Part shown: positions 5,440 through 13,492 of the stretch, piece after piece
Position numbering within the stretch: position 1 is the first letter of the stretch
How the letters are laid out: every line of letters begins with the position of its first letter
NCBI GenBank assembly: GCA_036524115.1
Contig: DATDCY010000347.1
Span: forward strand, 1 to 14,996
Reading direction: 5' to 3'
Length of the DNA stretch: 14,996 nt
From: a bacterium
GTDB lineage: Bacteria > JAUVQV01 > DATDCY01
Made by a program: the position numbers and the translations under genes
The notes under the pieces: model-generated
Databases searched by the model: none
What the model saw: the letters and a program-made list of their open reading frames with translations, nothing else
Told to the model about the DNA's origin: nothing

Positions 5440-7250
5440 GGTTCCTCGCCGTGCTTCTCGCGCAAGCGCGGGTTCGCCAGCAGGCGCGCCAGATTGCGCC
5501 TGGTGTTCTCGTCGCCCGGGTCCAGCTCGAGCGCGCCCTCGAATTCGCGCCGGGCCTCCTCCAGGTCGCCGGCCCTCGCGGCGAGCACGCCCGCGTCGGC
5601 GTGCAGCCGGGCCAGCCCGGGGAAGCGCCGGAGCGCCGCTGCGATGACCTGGCGGGCCTCGGGCTCCCGGCCCGCGAGGGCGAGCTCGCCCTGCAGTCCC
5701 CACCAGAACGCGGCCGTCTCCGGTTCCAGTTCCACCGCGCGACGGAACGCCGCGGCCGCCTCCGCGTGGCGGCCCGTCGCGGCGAGGGCGGTGGCCAGGT
5801 CGTGCCACATCCCCGCAGCCCCCGGTCTGCCGTCCACCGCCCGGCGCAGGCTCGCAACCGCCTCGTCGGCGCGGCCCTGCTGCAGGCGCAGCAGCCCGAG
5901 GGCGCGGTGTCCCTCGGGGGCGTCGGGGTAGATCGCCAGCGCCTCGCGCAGCTGTATCTCCGCCTCGTCCAGCCGCTGCCTGCCGGCCAGCAGCCTGCCG
6001 AGCTGCAGGTGCGCGAACCAGTTGCGCCGGGTCACCTCGAGGGTCCGTCGCAGCAACACCTCGCTGTCGCGCCAGTAGCCGATCTGCGCGCGGGTCATCG
6101 GCACCAGCGACGCCGCGACGGGAACCAGCGCCAGCGCGGCGCACGCCCGTGCGCGGCCGGCGGGCACGGCGGCGAGCGACCAGGCCGCGGCGACGAACGG
6201 CCCGGCCAGCGGGATGTACATGTAGCGGTCGGCCGCAGCCTGCCAGCCTGCCTGGACGAGGCCCGCCATCGGCAGCAGCGTCACGAGAAACCACGCCCAA
6301 CCCATCGCGAGCCACGGGGCCCGCCGGCGTGCGATCCACGCGAGCGCCGTCGCCGCCGCGGCCGTCGCCAGGACGGCGAGGGGCGCCGCGATGCCGGCGC
6401 CGGCGTCCAGGGGGTAGTAGGCGGCGAGGCCGGACGGCCAGGCGGCCGTCCGCACGTAGTGGGCAAGTGCCCGCAGGCCCGTTGCGGCGCGCCCGGCGAG
6501 GGACATGTCCGCGAGCGGGACGACCGCGGTCCCTTGAGCCCACAGGGTCATCAGGCCGCCCGCGAGCGAGAGGGCGAGCAAGGGGGCCTTTTCGGCCAGC
6601 GCGCGCCGGAGCGCCCCGTCCCTCCCGTGGAGGCGCCCGAGCGGCCACCAGTCGAGGAGAAGCAGCGCGAGCGGGAACGTCACCATCGTCGGCTTGGACA
6701 GCAGGCCCAACGCGTGGCAGGCGGCGACCGCGACGTAGCGCCACGGGGCCGGCCGGCGGACGTAGCGCGCCCAGGCCAGCAGGCCGGCCATCCAGAAGAG
6801 GCCGGCGAGGAGGTCCTTGCGCTCGGAGATCCAGGCGACCGACTCGACCCGCAGCGGGTGCACGGCGTGCAGCGCGCCGACGGCGGCGGCCGGCCAGGTC
6901 GCGCCGGTGAGCGCGCGCAGCGCGAGGAAGAGCAACGCCGAGACGGCTGCGTGCAGCAGCACGCTCGTCTGGTGGTGCCCGGCCGGGTCGAGGCCGTGGA
7001 GGTCGACGTCGGCCATGTGCGACAGCCACGTGAGCGGGTGCCAGTTCGACGCGTAGCCGACGCTGGTGAACGCCCAGGCGACGCCGCGCCAGCGCAGACC
7101 CTCCCGCACCCGGTCGTTGACCAGGACGTAGAGCCCGTCGTCGATCTGGTAGTAGCCGTTGCGCCGCGCCGGCCAGAATACCGCCGCCGCGAGCAGGAAC
7201 AGCGCCACGGCGACGCCGGCGGCCAGCGGCCGATTTTCGCGCGTGGTCAC
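5436..7250 (-). CDS. TMTC-like GT-C membrane protein with TPR tail, first gene of pair
   Basis: This 604-residue protein starts at GTG 7250-7248, preceded by AGGAGGG (7264-7258) at seven bases. A membrane segment covers about residues 10-27. IDD (Asp37-Asp38), SNWHPLTWLSHMADVDL (69-85), HPLRVESVAWISERKD (131-146), LLSKPTMVTFPLALLLLDWW and ADRYMYIPLAG reproduce the motif order of the two paralogues. After about residue 395 there are about six TPR units (for example EAEIQLREALAIYPDAPEG, EAVASLRRAVDGRPGAAG, EAAAAFRRAVELEPETA, EARREFEGALELDPGDE). It differs most from the other two: IDDGLY in loop 1, arginine in HPLRVES and more TPRs. The three copies may therefore use different acceptors or partners. 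It is driven by the candidate promoter at 7274-7302 and leads a two-gene operon. Family role: probable membrane glycosyltransferase; no experimental function can be claimed. Confidence 0.88.
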   Translation of the reverse strand: MTTRENRPLAAGVAVALFLLAAAVFWPARRNGYYQIDDGLYVLVNDRVREGLRWRGVAWAFTSVGYASNWHPLTWLSHMADVDLHGLDPAGHHQTSVLLHAAVSALLFLALRALTGATWPAAAVGALHAVHPLRVESVAWISERKDLLAGLFWMAGLLAWARYVRRPAPWRYVAVAACHALGLLSKPTMVTFPLALLLLDWWPLGRLHGRDGALRRALAEKAPLLALSLAGGLMTLWAQGTAVVPLADMSLAGRAATGLRALAHYVRTAAWPSGLAAYYPLDAGAGIAAPLAVLATAAAATALAWIARRRAPWLAMGWAWFLVTLLPMAGLVQAGWQAAADRYMYIPLAGPFVAAAWSLAAVPAGRARACAALALVPVAASLVPMTRAQIGYWRDSEVLLRRTLEVTRRNWFAHLQLGRLLAGRQRLDEAEIQLREALAIYPDAPEGHRALGLLRLQQGRADEAVASLRRAVDGRPGAAGMWHDLATALAATGRHAEAAAAFRRAVELEPETAAFWWGLQGELALAGREPEARQVIAAALRRFPGLARLHADAGVLAARAGDLEEARREFEGALELDPGDENTRRNLARLLANPRLREKHGEEP

Positions 7251-7273
7251 CCGGATGCCCTCCTAGCGCGCGC

Positions 7274-7302
7274 AGTCTAGCACCCCGTCCGCCGGCGTCC
7301 AA
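7274..7302 (-). promoter_or_regulatory. Sigma70-like promoter of the TMTC-like gene pair
   Basis: On the minus strand TTGGAC (7302-7297) and TAGACT (7279-7274) are separated by 17 bases. The -10 matches four of six consensus positions and the -35 three. The predicted start is near 7267, just upstream of the AGGAGGG ribosome site, so spacing, short leader and gene start agree. Confidence 0.45.
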
Positions 7303-7314
7303 TCCGCCGGCGGA
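7288..7314. repeat. 10-bp inverted repeat in the divergent intergenic region
   Basis: TCCGCCGGCG (7288-7297) and CGCCGGCGGA (7305-7314) are perfect inverted copies around a seven-base spacer. The -35 hexamer of the minus-strand promoter (7297-7302) starts in the left arm and fills most of the spacer. This is a plausible operator position between two divergently transcribed units. The arms are pure GC apart from the outer T/A, so chance pairing is easier than the length suggests. Confidence 0.4.
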
Positions 7315-7351
7315 CCGGGGGCGCGACACGGGCGCGGATCGCCCCCAACCG

Positions 7352-7360
7352 TGCTAGCAT
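7352..7360 (+). promoter_or_regulatory. Extended -10 element of the histidine kinase gene
   Basis: TGCTAGCAT contains TG, one base, then TAGCAT (7355-7360), which matches TATAAT at four of six positions. No -35 is visible at the normal distance. Transcription would start about three bases before the ATG at 7370, implying an almost leaderless message. That fits the absence of a Shine-Dalgarno sequence before that ATG. Confidence 0.35.
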
Positions 7361-7369
7361 CTTCACTGA

Positions 7370-9184
7370 ATGGAATCCTCTCATCGCTCAGACTGGAGCC
7401 GGGGCAGGCTGTTCCAGTTCATGGTCCGGCTGGGCGCCGTCAAGGGCACGGTGGTTGCCACCCTGTTCATCGCGGCGCTCTCGCTGGCGTTGGCCGTGGT
7501 CACGATGGCTGTCCTGCACCGCCTCTCCTGGATGGGCGTCTTCATCTCGGGGACCCTGCCGCTGCTGCTGGTGCCGACGCACTGGTATCCGTTCATGCGG
7601 ATCTCCGAGCAGCTGCACCGCGCCGAGGGCCGGCTGCGCGTCAGCGAGGAGCGCTACCGCTCCATCCTCGAGCGGATGAGCGAGGCCTACGTCGAGATCG
7701 ACCAGCGCGGCCGCCTGACGTTCTTCAACGACTCGCTCTGCCGCATGACCGGCTACCGCCGCGGCGAGCTGGAGGGCCGGAGGATCGCCGAGGTGCTCGC
7801 CCCCGCCGACGTGCGCCGCCTGATCCGCAGCGCCGCGCGCCTGAAGGACCCGGCGCGGCTCGGCGCCGTCTATGACCTGCCGGTCGCCGCGCGGGGCGGC
7901 TCGTCCCGCCACCTCGTCGTCTCCTACTCGCTGCTGCGGGACGGGCAGGGCGCGTGGCGCGGCTACCACGCGGTGCTCTTCGACGCCACGGAGCGGATCG
8001 CCGCCGAGAGCGAGAAACGGGCGCTCGAGCGGCGCCTGCTGCGCGCGCAACGGATGGAGTCCCTCGGCGTCCTCGCCGGCGGCGTCGCGCACGACCTGAA
8101 CAACATCCTCTCCGGCCTCGTCGGCTACCCGGACCTGCTCCTGCTGGAGTACGGGCGCGACGAGTTCCTGCGCTCCTCGCTGCGCGCGATCAAGGACTCA
8201 GCCGAGAAGGCGTCCGCGGTCGTGCAGGACCTGCTGACGCTCTCGCGCCGGGGGGTGGTCGTCAGCGACGTCGTGAACCTCAACGAGGTCGTTGCCGCCT
8301 ACCTGCGCAGCCCGGAATACGCGCACCTCGCCGCGTCGCACCCCGACGTCCGGGTCGTCTCCAGCCTCGACCCGGCCCTGCCCAACATCGAGGGCTCGGG
8401 CATTCACCTCTTCAAGACCGTGATGAATCTCGTCATCAATTCCTTCGAGGCGATCGTCCCGCCCGGCACCATACGCCTGACCACCGCGAACCGCCGCCTG
8501 GACCGTCCCGTCAAGGGCTACGACCACGCCCTGCCGGGGGAGTACGTGACGCTCACGGTGGAGGACAGCGGCGTCGGGATCTCGCCGGAGGACGCCGAGC
8601 GGATCTTCGAGCCGTTCTACACCCGGAAGGTCCTCGGGCGCAGCGGATCGGGACTGGGCCTGGCCGTCGTCTGGGGGACGGTGAAGGATCACCGGGGCTG
8701 CATCTTCGTCGACAGCGAGCCGGGGCGCGGTACCGCCATCACGCTGTACCTGCCGGCGAGCGACCGGAAGCTGCCGGAGAGCTCCGTCGTGCCCGCGCTG
8801 GAGAAGCACCTCGGCCGCGGCGAGTGCGTGCTGGTCGTGGACGACCTGCGGGAGCAGCGGGCCCTGCTCGCGCAGATCCTCACGCGGCTCGGCTACCGCC
8901 CGCAGACGGCGGCCAGCGGCGAGGAGGCGGTGGCCTTGCTCCGGCGAGGGGAAGCGGTCGATCTGGTCGTGCTCGACATGATCCTCGAGGGCGGCATGGA
9001 CGGACTCGACACGTACCGGGCGCTGCGCGAGCTGCGTCCCGGGCTGAAGGTGGTGATCACGAGCGGCTATGCCGAGACCGAGCGCGTCCGCGAGGCGCAG
9101 CGGCTGGGGGCGGGCGCCTACGTGAAGAAGCCGTACCGCCTCGAGCACCTGGCCCGGGTGCTCGACGAGGCGCTGCACGCCTGA
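7370..9184 (+). CDS. PAS-domain hybrid sensor histidine kinase/response regulator
   Basis: This 604-residue membrane protein would sense a signal, autophosphorylate and pass phosphate to its own receiver. Two membrane segments (about 25-49 and 54-74) with almost no loop between them leave no periplasmic sensor. A PAS domain covers about 92-210 (SEERYRSILERMSEAYVEID, MTGYRR). The dimerisation domain carries the phospho-accepting His241 in GGVAHDLNNIL, an NtrB-like type. The ATPase domain has an N-box NLVINSFEA (353-361), G1 EDSGVGI (398-404), FEPFYT (413-418) and G2 GSGLGLAV (426-433). The receiver has Asp491-Asp492, acceptor Asp536 in VVLDMIL, Thr564 and Lys587 in KKPY. There is no output domain, so the partner must lie elsewhere. 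The ATG at 7370 lacks a ribosome site; ATG 7421 is a possible alternative start. Divergent from the TMTC-like pair, which it might regulate; that link is only positional. Confidence 0.93.
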   Translation: MESSHRSDWSRGRLFQFMVRLGAVKGTVVATLFIAALSLALAVVTMAVLHRLSWMGVFISGTLPLLLVPTHWYPFMRISEQLHRAEGRLRVSEERYRSILERMSEAYVEIDQRGRLTFFNDSLCRMTGYRRGELEGRRIAEVLAPADVRRLIRSAARLKDPARLGAVYDLPVAARGGSSRHLVVSYSLLRDGQGAWRGYHAVLFDATERIAAESEKRALERRLLRAQRMESLGVLAGGVAHDLNNILSGLVGYPDLLLLEYGRDEFLRSSLRAIKDSAEKASAVVQDLLTLSRRGVVVSDVVNLNEVVAAYLRSPEYAHLAASHPDVRVVSSLDPALPNIEGSGIHLFKTVMNLVINSFEAIVPPGTIRLTTANRRLDRPVKGYDHALPGEYVTLTVEDSGVGISPEDAERIFEPFYTRKVLGRSGSGLGLAVVWGTVKDHRGCIFVDSEPGRGTAITLYLPASDRKLPESSVVPALEKHLGRGECVLVVDDLREQRALLAQILTRLGYRPQTAASGEEAVALLRRGEAVDLVVLDMILEGGMDGLDTYRALRELRPGLKVVITSGYAETERVREAQRLGAGAYVKKPYRLEHLARVLDEALHA

Positions 9185-9215
9185 GGCCCCCGCGTTCCGC
9201 CGCCGCACGTATTCC

Positions 9216-9244
9216 TTGACAATCCCCTGCAAAACCCGTAGGGT
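9216..9244 (+). promoter_or_regulatory. Consensus -35 promoter of the tRNA cluster
   Basis: TTGACA (9216-9221), a perfect -35, is followed after 17 bases by TAGGGT (9239-9244). The predicted start near 9251 is about 27 bases before tRNA-His. A perfect -35 is expected for a strong stable-RNA promoter. Transcripts may run on through tRNA-Lys and tRNA-Leu into tig, because no convincing promoter or terminator is seen in between. Confidence 0.6.
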
Positions 9245-9277
9245 ACCGCTTTCGTCAGGAGGGTGGACGCGAGAGGT

Positions 9278-9354
9278 GGTGGGTGTAGCTCAACGGTTAG
9301 AGCACTGGACTGTGGCTCCAGGGGTTGAGGGTTCAAATCCCTTCATCCACCCCA
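9278..9354 (+). tRNA. tRNA-His (anticodon GTG)
   Basis: A full cloverleaf folds: acceptor GTGGGTG with CATCCAC (one G-T pair), D-stem GCTC/GAGC, anticodon stem CTGGA/TCCAG with loop CTGTGGC (anticodon GTG), and T-loop TTCAAAT. The extra G at 9278 faces discriminator C at 9351, the G-1:C73 identity pair specific to tRNA-His. CCA is encoded at 9352-9354. Confidence 0.97.
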
Positions 9355-9381
9355 GTTAGGTGTGATAGGATAGTACAACGT

Positions 9382-9457
<76 letters not shown>

Positions 9458-9605
9458 CGTTTTTCGCGATGAACACGCGCCGGCTGGCCAGAAGGGTCCA
9501 GGTGCAAGGAGCGCGACGATCCGGCGACTGAGGCGGGCTGGTGGCCGCCGCAGGGAGCCGGGAGGAGTGCGACGCCGCAGATGGGCCCTTGTGACCAGAC
9601 GGCGG

Positions 9606-9692
9606 GCGAAAGTGGCGGAACGGGCAGACGCGCTGGACTTAGAATCCAGTCCCGGAGACGGGGTGGGGGTTCAACTCCCCCCTTTCGCACCA
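9606..9692 (+). tRNA. tRNA-Leu (anticodon TAG)
   Basis: An 87-base class II tRNA. Acceptor GCGAAAG pairs with CTTTCGC, the anticodon stem CTGGA/TCCAG encloses CTTAGAA (anticodon TAG), a long variable arm (TCCCGGAGACGGGG) follows, then T-stem GGGGG/CCCCC with loop TTCAACT. Discriminator A, encoded CCA at 9690-9692. It ends 57 bases before tig, and no separate tig promoter is visible. Confidence 0.97.
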
Positions 9693-9749
9693 CGCGCCGC
9701 CGCTCCCCGAAGGAACCCACGCCGCGAGCCTAGGGCCAAGGAGAACCCC

Positions 9750-11036
9750 GTGGAGGAACTGAAGGTCACCGTCGAGGAACCGGGCGCCGTCAGGCGCGCG
9801 ATCACGGTCGAGGTCGCCGCCGCCGATGTCATCGCCGGCTTCGCCGCGATGCTCAGGGAGTACCGGCGCAAGGCCGTCCAGCCCGGCTTCCGCAAGGGCA
9901 AGGTTCCGGCCGACATCATCCGCCGCCTCTACTGGGGGGACATCACCTCGGACGTCGCCCGCGCCCTGATCGGGGAGAGCTACCCGGCCGCGCTCGACAA
10001 GGTCGGACTCGACCCCGTGGCGGAGCCCGAGTTCGAGATCCTCACGCTCGAGGAGGACCAGCCCTTCACGTACAAGGCCACGGTCGAGGTCAAGCCGCGC
10101 TTCGAGCCCGCCGGCTACACCGGCATCGAGGTGCCCGGCGAGTCGGTCGAGGTCGCGGACGAGGAGGTCGGCCGCCTCATCGAGGAGATCCGGCAGAGCC
10201 ACGCCACCGTGAAGAAGATCGAGGAGGCGCGCGGGCTGCGCGACGGGGACGTCGCGGTGATCAGCTTCGAGGGGACGGCGGGGGGCGCCGCGATCCCCGG
10301 CGGCTCCGGGAAGGATTTCCCCGTCACGCTCGGCGGCGGCTCGTTCCCGCCGGGCTTCGAGGACAACCTCATCGGCGCGACGGCGGGCGAGACGCGCGAG
10401 TTCACGATCAAGCTGCCGGAGCAGTTCTCCGATCCGGCGCTCGCGGGCAAGGAGGCGCTGTTCACCGTGACCGTCTCCGAGGTGCGCGAGCGGATCCTGC
10501 CGGCGCTCGACGACGAGTTCGCGAAGGACGTCGGCGAGTACCAGGGGCTGGAGGACCTGCGGGCGAAGGTGCGCGAGAACATCCGGCGCACCAAGGAGGT
10601 CGCGGCGCGCGGCCGGGTGCGCGACGCGGTCGGGCGCCGGCTCGCGGAGCTGCACCCGATCGAGGTGCCGCCCACCATGCTCGAGCGCCGGCGCGAGTCG
10701 CTCATCGCCGAGGCCGAGCGCTACCTGGTGATGCGCGGGATGCCGTGGGCCGAGGTGCAGAAGACGCGGGCGCAGATCCGCGAGGACGCCGGGCCGGCCG
10801 CCGAGCGGCGGGTGCGCATCTCGCTCGTGCTCGAGGCGATCGCGGCGCGCGAGGGGATCACGGTGGGCGAGGAGGAGCTGGCGGCGGAGATCGGCAAGAT
10901 CGCCGCGGCCAACAAGCTGGAGCCGGCGGAGGTGCGCCGGCGCCTCGTGGAGAACGGGTCGCTCGCGGGGCTCGCCGCCTCCCTGCTCGAGGACAAGGCC
11001 CTCGAGTGGGTGGCCGAGCGCGCGAAGATGGTGTAG
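9750..11036 (+). CDS. tig: Trigger factor
   Basis: This 428-residue ribosome-associated chaperone and peptidyl-prolyl isomerase meets nascent chains at the exit tunnel. The N-terminal domain carries the ribosome-docking signature GFRKGKVP (46-53). An FKBP-type isomerase domain spans about 160-245 ([28 protein letters not shown]). The helical C-terminal arms run from about 250 to the end (LDDEFAKD, the [10 protein letters not shown] block, [10 protein letters not shown]). Length is normal for the family. The GTG at 9750 is chosen because AAGGAG (9738-9743) lies six bases upstream; the frame stays open upstream only through tRNA-Leu, which cannot be coding. clpP follows after 14 bases, giving the classic tig-clpP-clpX operon. 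Identification is secure. Confidence 0.97.
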   Translation: MEELKVTVEEPGAVRRAITVEVAAADVIAGFAAMLREYRRKAVQPGFRKGKVPADIIRRLYWGDITSDVARALIGESYPAALDKVGLDPVAEPEFEILTLEEDQPFTYKATVEVKPRFEPAGYTGIEVPGESVEVADEEVGRLIEEIRQSHATVKKIEEARGLRDGDVAVISFEGTAGGAAIPGGSGKDFPVTLGGGSFPPGFEDNLIGATAGETREFTIKLPEQFSDPALAGKEALFTVTVSEVRERILPALDDEFAKDVGEYQGLEDLRAKVRENIRRTKEVAARGRVRDAVGRRLAELHPIEVPPTMLERRRESLIAEAERYLVMRGMPWAEVQKTRAQIREDAGPAAERRVRISLVLEAIAAREGITVGEEELAAEIGKIAAANKLEPAEVRRRLVENGSLAGLAASLLEDKALEWVAERAKMV

Positions 11037-11050
11037 GGAGGGCAAGCGTG

Positions 11051-11641
11051 ATGAGTCTCGTGCCGATCGTCGTCGAGCGCAGCAACCGCGGGGAGCGGGC
11101 CTACGACATCTTCTCGCGCCTGCTCAAGGACCGGATCATCTTCCTCGGGGACCCCATCGAGGATCACATCGCCAACCTCGTGATCGCGCAGCTGCTCTTC
11201 CTCGCGGCCGAGGACCCCGAGAAGGACGTCAACCTCTACGTCAACTCGCCGGGCGGCGTCGTCACCGCCGGGCTGGCGATCTACGACACGATGCAGTACC
11301 TCAAGTGCCCGGTCTCCACGATCTGCATCGGGCAGGCCTCGAGCATGGGCGCGCTGCTGCTGGCCGCCGGCACGAAGGGCAAGCGCTTCGCGCTGCCGCA
11401 CGCGCGGATCATGATCCACCAGCCGCTCGGCGGCGTGCAGGGGCAGGCGACGGACATCGACATCCAGGCGCGCGAGATCCTGCGGATGCGCGAGACGATC
11501 AACGAGATCCTCGTGCGCCACACCGGGCAGTCCATGGAGACGATCCGGCGCGACACGGACCGGGACTTCTTCATGTCGCCGGAGCAGGCGCGCGAGTACG
11601 GCATCATCGACGAGGTCATCGTCCGGCGGCCGGGGGCGTAA
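11051..11641 (+). CDS. clpP: ATP-dependent Clp protease proteolytic subunit
   Basis: This 196-residue serine peptidase forms the two-ring proteolytic barrel of ClpXP and ClpAP. The catalytic triad is Ser98 in GQASSMG, His123 in MIHQP and Asp172 in DRDFF; its spacings (25 and 74 residues) equal those of E. coli ClpP (97/122/171). The oxyanion-loop motif NSPGG is at 65-69 and the handle helix [14 protein letters not shown] at 131-144. ATG 11051 is favoured, eight bases after GGAGGG (11037-11042); the GTG at 11048 directly before it is the only close alternative. There is hardly any propeptide, so self-processing would remove few residues. It lies between tig and clpX on one strand with short gaps, so the three are surely cotranscribed. 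Confidence 0.97.
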   Translation: MSLVPIVVERSNRGERAYDIFSRLLKDRIIFLGDPIEDHIANLVIAQLLFLAAEDPEKDVNLYVNSPGGVVTAGLAIYDTMQYLKCPVSTICIGQASSMGALLLAAGTKGKRFALPHARIMIHQPLGGVQGQATDIDIQAREILRMRETINEILVRHTGQSMETIRRDTDRDFFMSPEQAREYGIIDEVIVRRPGA

Positions 11642-11648
11642 GGGGCGC

Positions 11649-12902
11649 ATGGCACGCAGGGCGACACCGGGCGGCGGGACGCCGCCGCCGGCCAACGTGA
11701 GCTGCTCCTTCTGCGGCAAGCGGCAGGAGGAGGTCCGCAAGCTCGTCGTCGGGCCGAACGTCTACATCTGCAACGAGTGCATCAGCGTCTGCCACGACAT
11801 CCTCGCCGAGGAGGGGGCGCGGCTCGGGCCCTCGGGCGCGGGGGACGTGCCGACGCCGCAGTCGCTCAAGAAGGTGCTCGACGAGTACGTCATCGGGCAG
11901 GAGCGCGCCAAGAAGATCCTCGCCGTCGCGGTGCACAACCACTACAAGCGCATCGGCGTCGGCGGCAAGCTCGGCGGGGTGGAGCTGGAGAAGTCCAACG
12001 TCCTGCTCATCGGGCCGACCGGGAGCGGCAAGACGCTGCTCGCGCGGATCATGGCGCGCATCCTCAAGGTGCCGTTCGCGATCGCGGACGCCACGAGCCT
12101 GACCGAGGCCGGCTACGTCGGCGAGGACGTGGAGAACATCATCCTGCGCCTGCTGCAGGCCGCGGAGTACAACGTGGAGCTGGCCGAGCGCGGGATCATC
12201 TACATCGACGAGATCGACAAGATCAGCCGCAAGTCCGAGAACCCCTCGATCACCCGCGACGTCTCGGGCGAGGGGGTGCAGCAGGCGCTGCTCAAGATCG
12301 TCGAAGGCACCGTCGCGAACGTGCCGCCGCAGGGCGGGCGCAAGCACCCGCAGCAGGAGTTCATCCAGGTCAACACGACGAACATCCTCTTTGTCTGCGG
12401 CGGCGCCTTCCACGGGCTGGACTCGATCATCCGCGAGCGGCTCGGCCGGCGGGTCGTGGGCTTCGGCGCCGGCGAGGGCGCGCGGACCGCGGAAGATGCG
12501 AAGGTGCTCCAGCGCGTCGAGCCGGAGGATCTGCTGCACTACGGCCTGATCCCGGAGTTCATCGGGCGGCTGCCGGTGCTCGGCGTGCTCGACGAGCTGG
12601 ACGAGGGCGACCTGGTGCGCATCCTGCGCGAGCCGCGCAACGCGCTCGTCAAGCAGTACGAGAAGTTCTTCGAGCTCGAGCGCGTGCGGCTGACGTTCAC
12701 CGAGGGGGCGCTGCGCGCGATCGCGTGCAAGGCGACGGAGCGCAAGAGCGGGGCGCGCGGGTTGCGCTCGATCATGGAGAGCATCATGCTCGATGTGATG
12801 TACGAGCTGCCCGGGCAGCAGAACGTGCGCGAGGTGGTGATCTCGGAGGAGGTCGTCACCGCCGGGCAGGCGCCGATCCTGCTCTACGAGAAGGCCTCGT
12901 AG
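11649..12902 (+). CDS. clpX: ATP-dependent Clp protease ATP-binding subunit ClpX
   Basis: This 417-residue AAA+ unfoldase recognises tagged substrates and threads them into ClpP. The N-terminal zinc-binding domain has Cys19, Cys22, Cys41 and Cys44. Walker A is GPTGSGKT (122-129), pore-1 loop GYVG (155-158), Walker B IIYIDEID (183-190) and the RKH pore loop 231-233. The ClpP-docking loop, IGF in E. coli, reads VGF (270-272), a conservative change. Sensor 2 lies in GARGLRSI (368-375). ATG 11649 is eight bases after the clpP stop; AGGGG (11641-11645) starts on the last base of that stop and is only three bases from the ATG, so initiation may depend on coupling to clpP. The lon gene, often next, is absent: a convergent minus-strand lipoprotein gene follows 14 bases later. 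Confidence 0.97.
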   Translation: MARRATPGGGTPPPANVSCSFCGKRQEEVRKLVVGPNVYICNECISVCHDILAEEGARLGPSGAGDVPTPQSLKKVLDEYVIGQERAKKILAVAVHNHYKRIGVGGKLGGVELEKSNVLLIGPTGSGKTLLARIMARILKVPFAIADATSLTEAGYVGEDVENIILRLLQAAEYNVELAERGIIYIDEIDKISRKSENPSITRDVSGEGVQQALLKIVEGTVANVPPQGGRKHPQQEFIQVNTTNILFVCGGAFHGLDSIIRERLGRRVVGFGAGEGARTAEDAKVLQRVEPEDLLHYGLIPEFIGRLPVLGVLDELDEGDLVRILREPRNALVKQYEKFFELERVRLTFTEGALRAIACKATERKSGARGLRSIMESIMLDVMYELPGQQNVREVVISEEVVTAGQAPILLYEKAS

Positions 12903-12916
12903 GGCCCCGGCGCGCC
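12903..12916. repeat. 14-bp direct repeat, left copy
   Basis: GGCCCCGGCGCGCC lies exactly between the clpX stop and the end of the convergent lipoprotein gene. An identical copy is at 13493-13506. The two bracket the lipoprotein gene and its promoter. Because the repeat is pure GC in a GC-rich sequence, coincidence cannot be excluded. Confidence 0.5.
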
Positions 12917-13372
12917 TTACAGCGGCAGCTCGTCGAGTTTGCGGGTGAGGGATGCCTCGCCGGTCTCGACGAGCGCGGGCGCGCCGCCGAGCGTGCAGGC
13001 CCTTCCGGCCGCGTTCGTGAACGTCAGCTCGTTGCCCGAGACGGTCCCCGTCAACTCCGTGGTCTCGAACGTCCGGCGGCAGCGGAAGATCATGCGCAGC
13101 GAGACCTTGACGCCGTTGACCGGGCCGGCGATGCTCTGGACCTCGCCGATGGGTGTCCACTCGGCCTCGCCCGCAACAAAGGAGTGAGGCTGATCGAGCC
13201 GGAGCGTCAGGTCGCCGCCGAGGGCGCCGCCGTTGGCGAACCGCAGCGAGAGGTTGCCCTCCCAGCGGCCCGAGAGGTCCTCCGGGCCGGAATTGCCGCC
13301 GCACCCGCCGAGCAGCGCCACGGCGCCGAGCGCCGCCATCGCAATCGCATTCCGCATCGCACCACGCTTCAT
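12917..13372 (-). CDS. Small putative lipoprotein of unknown function
   Basis: This 151-residue protein has a lipoprotein signal peptide: positive MKRGAMR, a hydrophobic core to residue 21, and lipobox LGGC with lipidated Cys24, followed by GGNSGPED. After Gly22-Gly23-Cys24 the mature part is predicted to be all beta, with alternating strands (SGRWEGNLSLRF, GGDLTLRLDQ, GVKVSLRMIF, ELTGTVSGNELTFT). This resembles a small lipocalin-like or avidin-like barrel, a loose impression rather than a family match. Cys98 and Cys126 could form a disulfide in the periplasm. ATG 13372-13370 is chosen because AGGGAGG (13386-13380) lies seven bases upstream; a longer open frame would read through the leader hairpin and the promoter. 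Residue 25 onward has no Asp at +2, so outer-membrane sorting is expected if the E. coli rule applies. Transcribed alone, against clpX. Confidence 0.8.
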   Translation of the reverse strand: MKRGAMRNAIAMAALGAVALLGGCGGNSGPEDLSGRWEGNLSLRFANGGALGGDLTLRLDQPHSFVAGEAEWTPIGEVQSIAGPVNGVKVSLRMIFRCRRTFETTELTGTVSGNELTFTNAAGRACTLGGAPALVETGEASLTRKLDELPL

Positions 13373-13396
13373 CGACGATCCTCCCTGGACGAGGGA

Positions 13397-13427
13397 CCGC
13401 CGGGAACGGCTCGCCGGATCCCGGCGG
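13397..13427 (-). other. Hairpin in the leader of the lipoprotein gene
   Basis: CCGCCGGGA (13397-13405) and TCCCGGCGG (13419-13427) form a perfect nine-base stem around a 13-base loop. It lies within the predicted ~80-base leader, ending about ten bases before the ribosome site. No T-run follows on either strand, so it is not a canonical terminator. A role in message stability or translational control is possible. Confidence 0.45.
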
Positions 13428-13457
13428 ATCGACAACGCTTCATCCTTCAGGGGATGA

Positions 13458-13487
13458 ATCATACCCCAAAGCGGCAGGCCGCGGCAA
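13458..13487 (-). promoter_or_regulatory. Sigma70-like promoter of the lipoprotein gene
   Basis: On the minus strand TTGCCG (13487-13482) and TATGAT (13463-13458) are separated by 18 bases. The -10 matches five of six consensus positions and the -35 four. The predicted start is near 13451. It lies directly after the end of the sixA-like gene, so the lipoprotein is probably transcribed independently of that operon. Confidence 0.5.
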
Positions 13488-13492
13488 TCGTC

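Noticed and set aside
3493-5931. 812-codon plus-strand frame across the minus-strand TMTC-like genes
   Set aside because: Low-complexity Arg/Gln/Glu-rich product typical of the antisense of a GC-rich gene; the opposite strand encodes two recognisable paralogues.
5451-7280. 609-codon plus-strand frame opposite the first gene of the TMTC-like pair
   Set aside because: Compositionally biased antisense shadow with no domain.
5440-7329. Extension of the second TMTC-like protein to 1229 residues
   Set aside because: The added ~630 residues are an out-of-frame shadow of the upstream paralogue; homology starts at the GTG at 5439.
9458-9466. T-run after tRNA-Lys as an intrinsic terminator
   Set aside because: Only five T, and no dedicated stem apart from the tRNA's own structure.
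9470-9532. 20-codon ATG frame between tRNA-Lys and tRNA-Leu
   Set aside because: No ribosome site and no conservation evidence; Arg-rich by composition.
9567-9749. Upstream extension of trigger factor
   Set aside because: The extra residues would be translated from tRNA-Leu; the family N-terminus begins at GTG 9750 behind AAGGAG.
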